From positions 434,001-498,000 of the forward strand of contig WHUX01000014.1 of NCBI GenBank assembly GCA_015179025.1: a stretch of DNA of 64,000 nucleotides, written 5' to 3'. This DNA comes from Terfezia claveryi (Eukaryota; Ascomycota; Pezizomycetes; Pezizales; Pezizaceae). Below, in pieces: positions 34,137 through 45,977 of this stretch. The notes under the pieces are model-generated. The model saw nothing but the letters and a program-made list of their open reading frames with translations, searched no databases and was not told the DNA's origin. The translations under genes and the position numbers were made by a program. Numbering within the stretch: position 1 is the first letter of the stretch; the number at the start of each line of letters is the position of its first letter.

Positions 34137-36260
34137 TATTTTACTGCATGGTTCATCAGGACACTATTGATGCAGTATGGGCGGTTTTTGCGGTAATACA
34201 ACTAATATTCAACTAAATACATGATAGCCTGATGAGCCGTTCTCCTCCGGATTTCCAATAGCAGAATTAGATTGGTTGTCTAAGCTAATCCTCAGTGTGA
34301 TTTCCGCTTTGACATTGAGTTCCCACGTCTGGTTTGTTAAATTACTTAGCAATGGAATCCATAATGGATGCTATTTCTTGTAGAGGGGCTCGGAGAAGTC
34401 TGGATAACATAGAGCTGAAGATGTTGATGGAGTGTACGTAGCTGCAGGTTTTTCCATTGTGTGATTGGGTGTGGCCCTCCGTAATTTAATCGTATTCGTA
34501 CGGAGGAACGACAAGTATCTTGTACATTATGCTTATTGAGAAAAATGGATGAGATGACATAGCAGGCAACTACACGGACTATCACGTACCCAAATAATTT
34601 AGAGTGATTCCTATACCCGGAATAGTAAGTAGCTTTCCATCTCATCTTCTCCATAATCCCTATACTAAGACTGTTATTCCTGAGCAGTGAAGTTGCTGGG
34701 CCTGCGTGTGGCACCCACGTGCTGTATAAGAAGTATAGAATTTCATATGACAAATGGGACTGAGGATGCCGCACTTTTGCAGTCATATTGACAACGGTAC
34801 AAAAGAAACATAATCAGTCCCAAAATTTCTATGCGCGATATCTGCAATTGGAAAAAGCTCAAGTCTGCAATCAGTGGAGTTATAAGAGTTATAAGGACAT
34901 TAGTATATGGACTAAATGCATAATGTTTGTCTCCTGAATGCGGAGCTTCCACTCACGGCGGATTGCAATCTAGTGCTTTCAGAGGAGGGGTGTCCTTCAG
35001 GATATTCATTCCCACCCTCAAGTCTGATGACCTCTTGGATATGGTAGGGAATGCGTTCAATCCCTCCATTGCTCATCGTCATGCCATGCATTCTTCCATG
35101 CTCTGCTCCAGCTGCCGTGCAGGAAGTGAGAGGTCCCTATTTCAGTTATCAGCAACATGTTTCCTAAACACTATTGTTGATTGCGGACTTTGGGGGATTG
35201 GAGTGTTGGGTAGGAGGGTATTTACCTTTTTCGGGGTTATGCACATGCCCATAAATCTCAATCATATTGAGATCAGATGAGTTGCCAAGCCAAATAGGTC
35301 GTTGTGCAATGCCCGGGTCGAACTAAATCGAGGGGTTGGGACCAACCAGACTAGGTTGGGACAGTGAGAGAAAGTAAGACAACTGATAATGTGATTGAGC
35401 CAGTGGGATGTGAGACCATATCCGTAAATATGGTGAATGCCCATGCATATGCCAAGTACTCCGTATTCATGCATGCATAGACCTGCATATGCAACTCCGG
35501 GATTGGAAAGGGGAAAAAGCTTTTGTTCTGCGCCTCCGTAACGTATGTCTATTGGGTTTTGATTTCCAATATTTATTTCTTTCGATTGTATAGTATAAAC
35601 CCTCTATGTAAATTTTCGCGCTTCCTGTTGAGGGTGTTGACACTCGCTGGGATCCTTATTGGCAACGCAGTTGCCAATTTTTAATTGGTACAGTACGAAG
35701 TTGACATTATACTTCAAAGTAAGATATTGAGCATCTAGGTATTGGTTTCTCCCGTCAGAGGACGATGAAATCATGTTGGGAAGTAACAATAATAGACGTA
35801 CTCAATTTGTGCTAAGACTTATGACCTAGAACTATGCTATAAGACTTTGGACAATAAGAACTCAGTAAGCTTATCGATTAATACTCCTCTTCCCACAAAC
35901 CACCTCACCTCACCTCCCCTCCATAGCCTCTGAGTTTTATTCCGTAACCCCTATCACTCCTCTACAGACTTCGAGTCTTCACTTTTATTTGTTCATATGC
36001 AGCCCCTTACGTCTAGGTAGTTAGCTGGGTTTTGCAAACATAAAAATTAATTTAGTGTAATCAGCACTAGGTAGCCTCGATTTTCCTACCATCATACTGT
36101 ACATATCTTATGTCGAATTTCCGTCAGATACCTTGATACCTAACAAAAGCTTACGTCTGGGCTAATTGGACCTGTATCTGTGTCACTTCACTCTCGGAAC
36201 TTTGGAGAAGTAAACTACTCGGCTTGATTGCTCGAACTATATATAACTGCGATACTCTCT
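34137..36260. other. Gene-poor region
   Basis: Open frames at 34346-34786 (minus) and 34927-35280 (plus) have no motif, splice support or promoter context. The 11-bp micro-insertion at 35343 is listed separately. Confidence 0.35.
35343..35353 (-). mobile_element. 11-bp micro-insertion with exact 9-bp duplication
   Basis: CAACCAGACTA is flanked by exact GGTTGGGAC repeats (35334-35342 and 35354-35362). It is the shortest member of the family. Confidence 0.8.
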
Positions 36261-36557
36261 CTAAACCGAAAGTTTCAGGTCCTCCACTTTAACTCCTCCT
36301 GCTTCGCAAAGTACCTCGGTTTGGTTTGTACGTGCCAAACACTTCCTCCAACCTGAACCTTGCTCTTGACCCGTGAGTGTTTCTGGAACCAGACCCCAGC
36401 CCTGATTTAACACCTTGCCTCCTTCCCCACCCCCGTATGGCTTGGTTTCTTTTCCACAGCTGTAGATCGGGAGGGTTTCACTGGTCGTGAAACTTTTGGC
36501 CTGGTACTTGTTGCTGGAGGGAAGGAGGGTGCGCTGGAGCAAGATGGTCATGCTCAT
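36261..36557 (-). CDS. Small hypothetical protein, 98 residues
   Basis: The frame starts in a good context (CCACCATGAGC) and has a TATA box about 70 bases upstream. The product starts MSMTILLQRTLLPSSNKYQAK, has a Gly-rich PYGGGEGGK segment and then LNQGWGLVPETLTGQEQGSG. Base composition is richer in GC than the flanks. There is no recognised domain. It could instead be a first exon or a chance frame. Confidence 0.42.
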   Translation of the reverse strand: MSMTILLQRTLLPSSNKYQAKSFTTSETLPIYSCGKETKPYGGGEGGKVLNQGWGLVPETLTGQEQGSGWRKCLARTNQTEVLCEAGGVKVEDLKLSV

Positions 36558-36625
36558 GGTGGACTCCTAGTTGAAAATTTGGAGAGAACCAAAGCGGGCA
36601 CCCACGCAATGCAGGGCGACGGACG

Positions 36626-36635
36626 TATTTATATA
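36626..36635 (-). promoter_or_regulatory. TATA box upstream of the 98-residue frame
   Basis: TATATAAATA read on the minus strand, about 70 bases before the ATG at 36557. Confidence 0.45.
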
Positions 36636-36864
36636 CTGTTCGAAGGTGACTCGCTTGATATGCACCCCGAACACAGATCATCAGGTTCCCCACTGGCATT
36701 CATGAATCGTTGGCATGAGGGCTTGAGCAAGCGCCATGTGAGCCTAGTGTTCATTGCATGTCCAGTGATCGCCACAGATTGTTGGTAGGACTGGGCGGTT
36801 GAGGGGGGTACGTGTAAGTACTCGCAACTTGCAAGCTAGAACCACCCCAGGTACCCCTTCATCC

Positions 36865-36918
36865 TTTTTTTTTTTTTTTTTTTATATATACTCATTACTC
36901 CTATTCGGTCCCAGTAAG
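36865..36918 (+). repeat. Poly-T run plus short dispersed motif
   Basis: A T19 run is followed by CTCATTACTC and CGGTCCCAGTAAGGG. The same CTCATTACTC...CGGTCCCAGTAAGGG pair occurs at 51230-51259, again next to an A/T homopolymer. This could be the terminus of an unrecognised retroposon. Confidence 0.6.
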
Positions 36919-36924
36919 GGGATC

Positions 36925-37218
36925 ATGAGGAGCCACCCGGAAACCCGGGTGGATTCAGGACGCCCCTGCATCCTTTATCCACCTTGGGAAGTCGATTACG
37001 TTGTTAACGTTTCTATTGACCATCGTTGGAAAGCGTCGAATCCACCGACATTGAGGGTTGCCCACGCTGGGAACTGGAAGCCGGAGGAATTCGAATCAGG
37101 GAGAGATGGACTCAATCTTTTGTACGTGGAGTGCAAGCCATCGCTTTGGGGTAGATGTTGTTTTGCGCCCGGGAAGAATCGTGGGATTGTTGCAAGTGAC
37201 AATGGAGACTGTATGTGA
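36925..37218 (+). CDS. Possible exon of a small Cys-containing protein
   Basis: The frame contains GRPCILYPPWEVDYVVNVSI, then GNWKPEEFESGRDGLNLLYV and ECKPSLWGRCCFAPGKN. A GTATGT donor-like site at 37211 suggests it continues, and a coding-like stretch ending CCCGGGT lies at 37300-37460. However, no acceptor I tested joins the two in frame. It may be a decayed gene. Confidence 0.3.
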   Translation: MRSHPETRVDSGRPCILYPPWEVDYVVNVSIDHRWKASNPPTLRVAHAGNWKPEEFESGRDGLNLLYVECKPSLWGRCCFAPGKNRGIVASDNGDCM

Positions 37219-37479
37219 TATATATATAGTTTGTCCCACCTGTGACCAGCTGTCACTGTGGTCTGTACTCCGAATCATCGATCAAATCGCGGGCTCAGCA
37301 GTATGTTGATCCAGAGGATTCACCCTGGCTGGATTTGGTATGTGCGGAGGGTACTGTCGACAAATGTATTCTAGATCCCAAACTCACCGCAGGCACATTC
37401 TGCGGTTGGTCTCGGTCGCAGTCGGCGGGACGGGCATGCTGTTGTGGTGGTGGAACGTAAACCGCCTCCTATATCCACC

Positions 37480-37510
37480 TAGTCTGGTTGCATGACCCCT
37501 CCGTAGGAGG
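37480..37510 (+). mobile_element. 31-bp micro-insertion with hairpin and 8/9 target duplication
   Basis: The insert starts TAGTCTGGTTGCATGA and ends CCTCCGTAGGAGG (a perfect CCTCC/GGAGG hairpin). Flanks are ATATCCACC (37471-37479) and GTATCCACC (37511-37519). It has the same length and layout as 25979-26009 in reverse. Confidence 0.8.
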
Positions 37511-37569
37511 GTATCCACCGTGGTTCATTTACTTGGCCTCTCTGCGCCCATGGGATACGGATGGTCCAG

Positions 37570-37627
37570 TAGTCTGGTTGGCACAACACCCTCTTTTGTA
37601 GTCTGGTTGGCACAATCTCCCTCAGGC
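37570..37627 (+). mobile_element. Two tandem micro-insertion family copies, 29 bp apart
   Basis: TAGTCTGGTTGGCACAA begins at 37570 and again at 37599. Each is followed by a C/T-rich stretch (CACCCTCTTTTG and TCTCCCTCAGG) resembling the hairpin side of longer copies. I found no clear target duplication around the pair. Confidence 0.6.
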
Positions 37628-39052
37628 CTAGTGGAGCGTCTTGGTACCCGATCTATGGCGCTGGGAGGTAGGGCTTAATCATAGGAGGGCTTGCCTCCTC
37701 TAGATCTAGGGCGCCAGTGGTTTCCAAAAACCCAGGGGGTCGTTGGCGAGAATCATCCCCATACCAGTCTGAATGAACCTGGTGCTAGTTGTAGGCAGTG
37801 ACAGGCAGCAGGTCCTCTTCTCGGCGTTGCTGGGGGAAGCATTCCGGCCCCCGTCAGAGTTACGGTGAGGAACGATAGGTCACCGCAGGGTATGGAGAAG
37901 TCTTCAGCCACTCATTGGAATGGGATAGGAAGTAGGGGTCATCTGGGAAGTTGTAGCGTATCGCTGGGTCCCCGCTGTAATCCCCTTCCATCCATCCGCC
38001 GGGGAATATATTTATATATATATATAGGTTTGGTGAAGCTCAGGAGGTGAAGCAGAGGTCGTGGTGAGCTGCTGTTTTGCTCTCCATGGCCACGAAAGAT
38101 TGGCTCTAACCAGGATGCAAAGCAGAGGTGGACAAAAGGGAACTTTGAAGGTCTTCACCGCTGAGGGGAACTCAGTTGGTGGTCTAGGGAAGAAAGACGC
38201 TATTGAGGAGGCCGGACGGGAGATATATATACTCTAATTTCCATCCATCAGGTGTGGATATATACTATGGGGGGTTGTCCTGATAGGAGCTCCTGCCATA
38301 ATATCTTGTGGACTGTCGTATGCAGCCCACTCACACCAAGTAATCTCCGCTCTTAAAAATAATTTCATGGAAGGAGCTTAGTACAAGACCCCACCAAGGT
38401 TTCTTAATGGTATATCGGTCCTTTTTTCTTTACTTGTATTCGTTCTCCGACAGGGCGGTTCCAGTTGTCCATTCAATGGTCCAGTTTCCAGCAGATCACC
38501 CAAGTAAATGACCAGGGAGAATGCCACCTTTGCCTATTTGCCATTGGTCCTCCCTGACAAATTAAATATTCATACCCTAGCTGTCCTCATCCCTCTCATC
38601 TCACACATATTTTAGATCGAAATAAAATACATATAATTTCAGTTTAGGTCTCTGCGGAACTACATGCATGACGAGCGTCCATAGCTTTAGTAGTAGTGGC
38701 ATTGTGCTCGGTGGTAGGGGTTGCTAGTGACCATATGTCCCCGGCGATGGTGATGATATTACGCTGCTAACTTCATTGCAGGCATAATATTCCCAAAAAA
38801 AACCTTCCTCTCATTACTCTTCTAGCGGTGGGGCCGTGTATTGGATGCGTATGAGGCAACGAAGCGTCAGCTTATTCAACTACGTTCCTTCCATGGTAAA
38901 GATAACGCCTCAAATATCTCATCGTCGACCATATTTTCCGTTGGTGATCCCCAAATAAAAACTAACATTTGCTGCCACGGAACCTCATGAGCATAAGGTT
39001 AAGTGTAGCCTACTGTTTTGGACCTCACCTCCGCTGGTTTTTTAAATTCCAG
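37628..39052. other. Intergenic region
   Basis: I see no supported gene. TATATATATA-type tracts occur near 38011-38028. Confidence 0.4.
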
Positions 39053-40135
39053 TCAATATGTTGTCAGCATGGTGCTGCAGGGATGAGATGCTTTTTGGCA
39101 CCACCAGTCAGATGAACGCCCGGGGACGGAAAGAGGGATTTTGTGCTCTATCTTTTTTTGTATGTGGCCCGGAGGACTCTCATTTTGGATGCACCAATGT
39201 AGTGTAAACGGGGAAGATATCTCGCACGTCATTTTGTAGAAAATGAAATCAGGAGCACTTCTCTCGATTAGGATACAACGCGCAATGGTTGCTTTCTTGG
39301 AACCCCCATTATAGAGATGCCTCATGAAGCCTAGGTAGAACATTATTCTGCGTCTAGGTTGCTTATTCCTTCCAGGGTGAATATTCATGCTATAAACTCG
39401 GTCTTTTGATTGATTCTTGCAGGTGGCACGATTGAAGCGCTGTCTATTCGGTATTTCTCTTCAGTCTTTTGAACCGTTTCTACCTTCAAGTGGCATAATC
39501 TCCACAGAAGACGCCGTACCCAATTAGGTAGAACGTGAGGGTGGAGTATGCCTGAGCAGTTAAAATCCGCAAGGCCCTGGGATAGCTGGTGAACAACACA
39601 GGGAGGCTTCCATCTTGCACGTGTTAAACCTTTGGCGGTCAGTGATGCATGAAATAATGTTGTAAATCCAATTGTGTGCAGCATCTTCCATCGGAGGGGG
39701 GTGCACCAGGCAGGCTTGTGTGGTAGTGCAGGGAGAGGGTGCCAATGAGAAAAAGAGTTCCTGAGCGCAGCTGGGATAGAGGAGCTCCAAGGAGGAGTGT
39801 TGTCCCTCTTCGAGGCCAAATTGTGTCAACTGAAGTGGCCCCAGCCTGGCATCAGTGAATTCTCAGAACGGGAGAATATTTTTCCGCACGCATTATTTTC
39901 CCGAACTGTTTTGCCCCACAACCCCAACGAGCCCAGGACGAGGCAACACCTTTTTGCGTTTCCCATCATCGCTGAGGGCGAGCAACATATTCTCAATACC
40001 GACAAACAAAGGATTTTCAAATTTCCAGTATGCCTCCCAGAGGCTACCACACTAGAGAGATCCTTTCACCGTAGTAAGGATACCCATGTGTCCATGAGGT
40101 ATAAAATCTTAAAGGCGGTCTCAAAAGCTCAATAA
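39053..40135. other. Protein-like but broken stretch, strand uncertain
   Basis: Minus-strand frames at 39053-39388 and 39385-39829 and a plus-strand frame at 39797-40135 each read more like protein than the surroundings. They overlap, change frame and show no domain I know. A decayed gene or transposon is likely. Confidence 0.3.
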
Positions 40136-42675
40136 AGTCATCGAAGAAGCAGAATTCCCGATCGCGCCTCCGTGGAGGCTATAGAGAGAGATGGAAGAGA
40201 GCACAAGGCCAAATGCTAGAGGCCACTTCAAAGCAGCTGAATGCGACAATAACTAACAGGAAACATCAACGAAAATGTCAGTTATATTGCCAGGCAGCTC
40301 ACCCAGTTCATTAATGAAAGCAGCAAAGACGAGATTGCCAGCAGCAGAAAATACGATATAACAGTGGACACTGTACGATATAATATAATAAACAGAAAAA
40401 GGGAACGGGTAGTTAGGATCGAGTGCTTCGGCGAAACTGGGAAGAACAAGGGACGAGGAATCATGTAATCAGGCATCATGATAGAAACATCAATGGGATT
40501 TCTCAACCCATGTGCTGGCTTTGCCAAATCGAATTATTAATTTCACAGAATGAAGGACAGTGAGATTCAATTAACACGGATCCTTTCCAGGGGTCCTTCA
40601 ATATACAAGAGAACATTCCATGGAAAAAAACAAAGGACGGTATATTCAATGTCGATTGGAAACAGACAAAGAACAGAGAAGTCATCACAATGGAATTCAG
40701 GGTAATCGAGATGGACAGCATATCTTTTAGCCTCTCGAGATCGGTGGATCTTGCCCACGCCAATACAATTACAGCAGATGTCAAATAATTTTTTCATTCT
40801 CTGCCTATTTTCAAGCACAGAATATCAAGTCGCCAGGAGGTAGGGGGCATTTGAATATATCGCTGGGCATCACTCTCAATTCGAGTAACCTTAATCAATC
40901 CATTAGTCATTGATTTTAAGGAATTAACGAGAATTCGCATTTTAGCATCCCACCTGTGTCAGGCGTGATATATGTAATTCAATCTACCAAAACATTTTTT
41001 CAGACCCCAACCTACGGTTCAATTGGACAGATAGTTTATTCGAACATGCTGCTTTGTATGGGAAATATTGCTTTTACGCTCCGAGTTAGGAAACTCCCTC
41101 AAGTGAGCATATAGAAAAGCTCGAATAGGTTTAGCTGCCAAATGCACTTGTACATAACAAAGATGCATATATTGCAGGAGAAACTGCTGATAATCCAACC
41201 CTTTAAAGTCATGCTCATGTTACACGGCAAAAGCCGCCGTGCATGCATCTTTGTAAAATTGCAACCGGCCACCGATTGGGAAGGCAACGTTACATAGATG
41301 TAGGTATGCACTGTTATCTCTCGATTCGGTTGCGAGTCCAATCATGAGCGATACTCAACTACCTTTTTTTTTAGTCATACGTTCAGCCTGAGGAACAAAT
41401 GCGATTCGCCAAGGTATGCAACCTCTGGCCAGTAACCAATTAATAATGTAGGAAGAGCTAAGCGAGTGTTGTACGAGAAATGTCTGGAATCCAATTCTTT
41501 TTGCCTGACACGAGGCACGAGACAAGAAACGAGTGGGAACGTCTATAGCCAAAGTAAGTTACTCTCAAGCCGAATCGCTTCCGCCAAGCTAGAAATTTTT
41601 TGCTAATTAACTCCAGGGGCTAACAATATTTCTCCATGATTTATATACCCGACTCAATGTGTCTGCATATGATCCTAGTTAGGATACGTTTGCCCTATCC
41701 TCTGAGATGAAGGCAACCCGGCTGCAGGGGTACTTTTAATTAATCCAGGTTAGGACTGAATTACCCCTGTCTGCCGGGGGTCTTCGTCAGATACTGGTAA
41801 TGTGGGTACCACTACACCCAGATCTAGACACCGGCATTGCCTTACTTTAAAGGCAAGCTCAAATGGGGATATATCTTGTCGTCTTTGACAGACATCCTGA
41901 ATTCGTGATCGTAAAACCTCGCAATCTAGGGTAAGTTAAATGAAATATAGGGCCTCATGTCTTACTCACGGGTACACATGAATTCCTGGTATCTGCCGTC
42001 ATAATCTCCTGCTCGTTCCCGTGAACCCCCTACTCCTCACCGATCGAGTTTCACAAGTGCTACGCCATCTTTATTTTTTCTCCATTTAACAAAAGCTACG
42101 AAACTTTCATAGTTCACAGCGTTAGCACCCTGCTCAATTAACGAGGTTTCTTCTCCACATGAAGTGGACAAAAATAGGTTCCCAAAAGCTCCACCTTATT
42201 ACCTAGTGTAATTTCTTTTGAGTTGAATCATATAGAATTCACATTCAAACGCGAAATATTCCGAACCAAGTTAAATTTCCATTCGTTACTAGTTAACATG
42301 ACCCATAACCTATGCCAAATCCCACCAAAAACTAACCGGCCGGTGATCCTCCATACTCAAAAACCCATACCAATGAAACAATGAAATAGAAACGAGGTTT
42401 AATGATGCAGGGAGGGGGAGGGGGGCAGAAACTCAACTTGGGAGAGGAAACAGCACGGAAATTCTCGACCTGCAGATCGATGAAGGAATGGCGAGAGGAG
42501 ACAAGACAAGGTAGAAGGAAATTATGAGGGACAAGCAAACCGTCTGCGTTCCGCATAGGTCACAGCCCCTCTCGCACCACTCAAAGCATTCATAATTCCC
42601 CAAAACATTACAAGCTTGACGAAGCTGCGGGTAGCTCGCCCTTGAATCGCCATCAGTAGCTCTTCACTAATGCGC
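40136..42675. other. AT-rich intergenic region
   Basis: Frames at 40282-40818 (minus) are hydrophobic or mixed without motifs. Nothing is supported. Confidence 0.35.
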
Positions 42676-43335
42676 TTAACACCTCCTCCATCTGCAGCTG
42701 TACACGTGGGAAACCACAGCTTCGGCAGTTTCGGTGTTGATGAAACCTGAACCCTTCCGGTTCTTGCTGTTGTTGACGTCGATCGAGGTGTTGATGAACA
42801 AGGTCTCGAAAGTACCCTTGCATGAACTCCAGACAAAGGATTCGATTGCCAACTCATCAGTGCAAGAGTATGACTGAGTAAGTGGACCAGTCCATCCGGA
42901 GGGTTTGGGGCACTTGAAAGTTGCTGTGTCCTTGGGATGTCCGCCGAAATGATAGGTAGCCGTTTGCAAGGCACTGACCCTGCGGTCAAGCTTGACGAAA
43001 CCAGTGAATGTAGTGTCGAAGAGGGTAACGGCCCATCCTTGTGGGAAGTGAAGTTCGAAGCTAAGCTGACAATTCTTGTGGGACTCGCTGGGTTTGCTCC
43101 CTGGATAAACCTGGGCTTCATACTGGCTAAACGCAAGGTTGAGGTAGGATCCGTCGGGGGCGAGGGTGGGGTTTACGGTGCCCCAAGGACATCCAGAGCC
43201 GAAATATTGCGCGTTCCTGATAAATACCTTGCTCCAATCTGGATGTTCCTGAGGCTCAGGCTCCGCAACCGGGTTCGCAAGAACGCTCAAGGCGAAGGCG
43301 GTAAGGGTCAACAAACGAGCAGACAAAGCGTACAT
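42676..43335 (-). CDS. Secreted DUF4360-family protein, copy 1
   Basis: The protein has 219 residues. The start at 43335 is chosen because it begins a clear signal peptide (MYALSARLLTLTAFALSVLA, cleavage near NPVA) and lies about 130 bases after a TATA box. The mature protein shows the DUF4360 pattern: early FGSGCPWGTV, then NCQLSFELHFPQGWAVTLFD, FVKLDRRVSA with QTATYHFGG, WTGPLTQSYSCTDEL, VWSSCKG, LFINTSIDVNNSKNRKGSG and the C-terminal CRWRRC. Cysteines at conserved places suggest disulfides. DUF4360 proteins are small secreted fungal proteins of unknown function. It is paralogous to 52318-52965, sharing the 19-nt leader AGCATCTATCTTCAAAATG across the start codon. Secretion is inferred from the signal peptide. 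Confidence 0.9.
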   Translation of the reverse strand: MYALSARLLTLTAFALSVLANPVAEPEPQEHPDWSKVFIRNAQYFGSGCPWGTVNPTLAPDGSYLNLAFSQYEAQVYPGSKPSESHKNCQLSFELHFPQGWAVTLFDTTFTGFVKLDRRVSALQTATYHFGGHPKDTATFKCPKPSGWTGPLTQSYSCTDELAIESFVWSSCKGTFETLFINTSIDVNNSKNRKGSGFINTETAEAVVSHVYSCRWRRC

Positions 43336-43466
43336 TTTGAAGATAGATGCTGGGTACCCGAATGTGAAGATAAAAGGTGGTCTGCGGTTGTTGTATCTTG
43401 TTAAGGGCAGGAGGAGTGCTTGTGGGTGAAGAGAAAAGTAGAGTTTACGGGGAAACCGCGAGGAGT

Positions 43467-43473
43467 TATATAC
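43467..43473 (-). promoter_or_regulatory. TATA box of DUF4360 copy 1
   Basis: TATATAA read on the minus strand about 130 bases upstream of the ATG at 43335. Confidence 0.6.
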
Positions 43474-44730
43474 CAATTCTCCACGCTTGCGAGAACCTGT
43501 CAGACATATCTCCGTGACCCCCTGGATGCAAGCTGCGGGGCTGAAGGAGGAAATCGTGATTTCTGCAATTCCAACCCATACCAGCCCTCCACCACAGGCA
43601 CTGCATATCTTAGCATTCCCAAAGAAGAACCTCTCATCAATGGCACAGATGAAACAAACCTGGATGTCCTATAGGTGAATTTCTCGCTTACATCTAGGGC
43701 TGGTTGGGCCAACATCCAATTCCAAATGTCAACATAGTAGACTCACAATATTCTGCTTTCCTTTTGGCTCCAACATTGAACCCTGTACTTAGGCAGTTCT
43801 ATACGTCACACGCTTAATATCTCGTCCAGTGGTCAGCCTTCGCGATCGTCATTCCCTGGCTTTTCATAGAGCCAATTGCAAGAAACATGGGTACTATTTT
43901 TATCTATCCCCCCAGAAACAACAAATTCCCAATTTCGATTGATCTTGTGTGACGAAGGATTTGGGCAATGTGCGCCTACTGATCTTTGGGACAGGCTACT
44001 TGTTTTTCTAGAAGTGTTATACTCGTAGTCGTCGTCTTATCGTAAAACACTCATCGTATCAATTATGAATAGTCTCGTAGTATTAACTTGCGAACAATAT
44101 AGCTATCTCAAGCACAAACGAACGGCCGGGGAAGCCTTCTATTTACTGCCTTGTATATATTACCCGCTTATGTTCGAGTTACAGCCTCATAAAGAAAGCT
44201 CGGATACAGGCAGGTAGCAGAATTGACATCTGGTTATAGAATCCCATTCCCGAGTGAATTCTAGCGTAGTTTACAGCCTCTTTTAGTCCCCATGCTCAGG
44301 ACCAGTACCACCTTCCTTCAACCGAACGAGTTTCATCTTCTGTATCTGAGAATAAATCTGGTTGACCTTCAGAGGAGCGCTCAAGCGTAAAGGTATCGTG
44401 TGCGACATCAGGTCCATGAAATCAAGATCTGGAAATGGAGGAATCTGTTGGTGATTTAGGAAGCCTCAAGACAGGTTTTTGGCATCTTGTTCGAGCGCCA
44501 GGTCCAGCACGAGCAGTAGTGAGGCCGGAAGAGAGGTTTGTGTTAGAACAATGTGTTAATGATGAGATAGAAGTGGATTACAACTATATGAGAATTTACT
44601 GACTGGTGTGCGATCCGGATATTTTGGCCAGCCTTGGCCTGTCACGAATCATTACGGTAATGAACTCGTCTTCTTGCAAAGTACTGCTACATGCCATCCT
44701 GGGTTGGGGACTGTGAGTCAACCCTTGGGC

Positions 44731-44745
44731 TAGTCTGGTTGGCAC
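44731..44745 (+). mobile_element. 15-bp micro-insertion with 8/9 target duplication
   Basis: TAGTCTGGTTGGCAC lies between CCCTTGGGC (44722-44730) and ACCTTGGGC (44746-44754). Confidence 0.8.
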
Positions 44746-45905
44746 ACCTTGGGCCACACACACGTGCACATGCTGGATGGAACCAGTGGCACAGAGCTAC
44801 TCATATCTACATGAGTTGCAATGGAACGATCGCAACTTCAATCAGATAAGTAAATGGCAATATTGCCAAACTTGTGAATACTCGCGAAAAAGGCCTGTAT
44901 ATTGTTTCTGACCCCTCTCTGTATTCGACCTCCCTACACATCAGACTCTGGCGATGCCACGGCCCGGACGGAGGACTTGTGTTTACGACTGAGGTCGTAT
45001 TCGCGAGCTTTTACGGTCGGTGCATATGAATATCCAAATTCCTCCCACTTTCTGGGGAGTGTAGAATTAGCTCAGTGCACGATTCTGCTTCCGAACATAA
45101 GCGCGGCACATGTATTGGCCACGAAGTGGATGCCGCCATCCGCCTTCGGGATATATATAGAAAGATGCATCTATTATTATGGATTTCAACTGGCAGACTC
45201 ATGTGTCATTATGAATCCCCATTTTACGCATCTGGCAATGCACTACTTTGCTCTTTATCAAATTTTACGCTCAATCAGAAGCACGGTGTAACCTCAATAA
45301 TCCCTGGCTCAAATATTTCACACTATTCTTAGCCTCATGCTCACGTTACACAATTGGTTACACGAAAATTCTGATTACAAACACGTCGCTACAATGGAGA
45401 GTTTCTGATATACATTGTCCATGGGAGCACAACCAATTAAGAGGAATTCTCAATATTAACATTAATTGTGTGTGCAAGTAGCATAGGTAGTTGTTACTTC
45501 CCCATAGGAGGGTTTCTCAACCAGGCGCAGAGAATGCGCATGCATATGTCGTAACTTACGCAGCCAACCATACACCTAGAACTTGACTCATGGAATCAAT
45601 TGGTTAGCTATTGTGATTAAGTTCCATGTAGAGTACGTATTCACTTATCCGCTCTCCACCAGCTGTCGAGTACCCCATGTCGAGTACCCCAGTCGCTATA
45701 TGTATACATCGAGTAAAGTATTCACTCAGCCGCGACAAGTTTGGTTCCTCCACAATTCACAACACGTCTATGTATACTCAGTTGCTGCCTATGATCCTTG
45801 TTGTTATAGACGACCGAAGATTCTAGACATTGATATCGCCGTATTCGGCGATTGACTCTAATGAACCACATCTGTACTGTGCCGTTCAAAAATCACACAA
45901 TTGGC

Positions 45906-45977
45906 CAACGATCGTGCCATCGTGGACTAATGGCCAGTACACAACGATCGTGCCATCGTGGACTAATGGCCAGTACA
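45906..45977 (+). repeat. 36-bp tandem duplication
   Basis: The unit containing CAACGATCGTGCCATCGTGG and GGCCAGTACA occurs twice without change (45906-45941 and 45942-45977). Confidence 0.93.

Noticed and set aside
34346..35280. Frames of 146 (minus) and 117 (plus) residues as genes
   Set aside because: Random-looking residues in a repeat-rich region; no supporting signals.
44902..45291. 129-residue plus-strand frame
   Set aside because: No recognisable domain or promoter; overlaps other frames of equal quality.
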